Below are positions 63,902 through 64,000 of a stretch of 64,000 nt of DNA, piece by piece (position 1 is the first letter of the stretch; every line of letters starts with the position of its first letter). The notes beneath the pieces were generated by a model. It searched no databases. It had not been told where the DNA came from and saw nothing but the letters and a program-made list of their open reading frames with translations. Position numbers and translations under genes: made by a program. Origin of the DNA: Staphylococcus simiae (GTDB lineage: Bacteria; Bacillota; Bacilli; Staphylococcales; Staphylococcaceae); the NCBI RefSeq assembly GCF_002902085.1, contig NZ_PPQR01000025.1, forward strand, positions 1 through 64,000. Direction: 5' to 3'.

Positions 63902-64000
63902 ATGAAATGGTCAATTACGCAATTAAGAAAATATCAAGGTAAGCCTTTTGAATTTAATCAAACGGTAAGTTTTGACAATTTAAAAGAATCACTTGGATTA
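63902..64000 (+). CDS. YceD family protein (DUF177), 5' end only
   Basis: Thirty-three codons are present before the window ends: MKWSITQLRKYQGKPFEFNQ, then TVSFDNLKESLGL. AGAGGTGAAG precedes ATG 63902. The N terminus and the position after tmcAL match the DUF177/YceD gene that normally precedes rpmF (ribosomal protein L32), outside this window. Function of the family is unknown in Firmicutes. Confidence 0.78.
   Translation, partial: MKWSITQLRKYQGKPFEFNQTVSFDNLKESLGL

Overview
The window is chromosomal core genome from a low-GC Gram-positive coccus, almost certainly a Staphylococcus of the S. aureus type. The evidence is a very AT-rich sequence, an uninterrupted staphylococcal gene order (folD, pur operon, thiamine ECF transporter, ptsHI, cydAB, rnjA, pdhABCD, potABCD, mntH, typA, ftsW, pycA, ctaAB, glpQ, coaD) and STAR-type (Staphylococcus aureus repeat) elements. 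From memory, PurE and YlaN differ from the S. aureus proteins at many positions, so a close relative of S. aureus is more likely than S. aureus itself; that is inference. No tRNA, rRNA, CRISPR, prophage or transposase gene is visible.

Layout. 1-700: gene-free, with one repeat module and the folD terminator. 704-1561: folD (minus). 1763-12989: eleven-gene purEKCSQLFMNHD operon (plus), every de novo IMP step except PurB, with FolD supplying one-carbon units from the divergent gene and a PurR-type box between them. 13147-16103: thiamine-precursor ECF transporter (minus) behind a TPP riboswitch. 16192-19963: a 44-residue charged protein, auxA, an rRNA methyltransferase and a DUF697 protein. 20116-22103: ptsHI. 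22369-25949: a CPPC redoxin, cydAB and a Ktr potassium gating subunit. 26032-28980: rnjA, rpoY and def (minus). 29340-35024: ykyA lipoprotein and pdhABCD. 35369-41229: yktA, a cupin regulator with potABCD, and auxB. 41664-45750: DUF4064 protein, mntH, a UPF0637 protein, suhB and a small membrane protein. 45852-54496: typA, ylaI, a YlaL-like gene, ylaN, ftsW and pycA. 54581-57144: ctaA, ctaB and ctaM (heme O/A synthesis and oxidase assembly). 57664-59424: a doubtful small membrane ORF, a CAP-domain protein and ylbF. 59650-64000: glpQ, ylbG, an unknown gene, rsmD, coaD, tmcAL and the start of yceD.

How it works together. Most of the region is housekeeping: purine synthesis, sugar uptake and phosphotransfer, pyruvate entry (Pdh, Pyc), respiration (CydAB, CtaABM), RNA decay (RNase J1, YlbF), and envelope or division functions (FtsW, AuxA, AuxB). 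Several convergent gene pairs share one hairpin terminator. Many start codons needed correction (GTG for purE, pdhC and ctaA; TTG for nrdH-like, def, ylaI and pycA).

I did not find a convincing undescribed multi-gene system. The most interesting non-coding signals are: a TPP riboswitch whose antiterminator can be read directly; a roughly 70-bp hairpin repeat in three copies, one of which is split by a STAR element flanked by a 7-bp direct repeat; a three-unit STAR array; a composite repeat module in five places; and a large hairpin whose U-tract abuts the ribosome binding site of the cupin regulator-potABCD operon.
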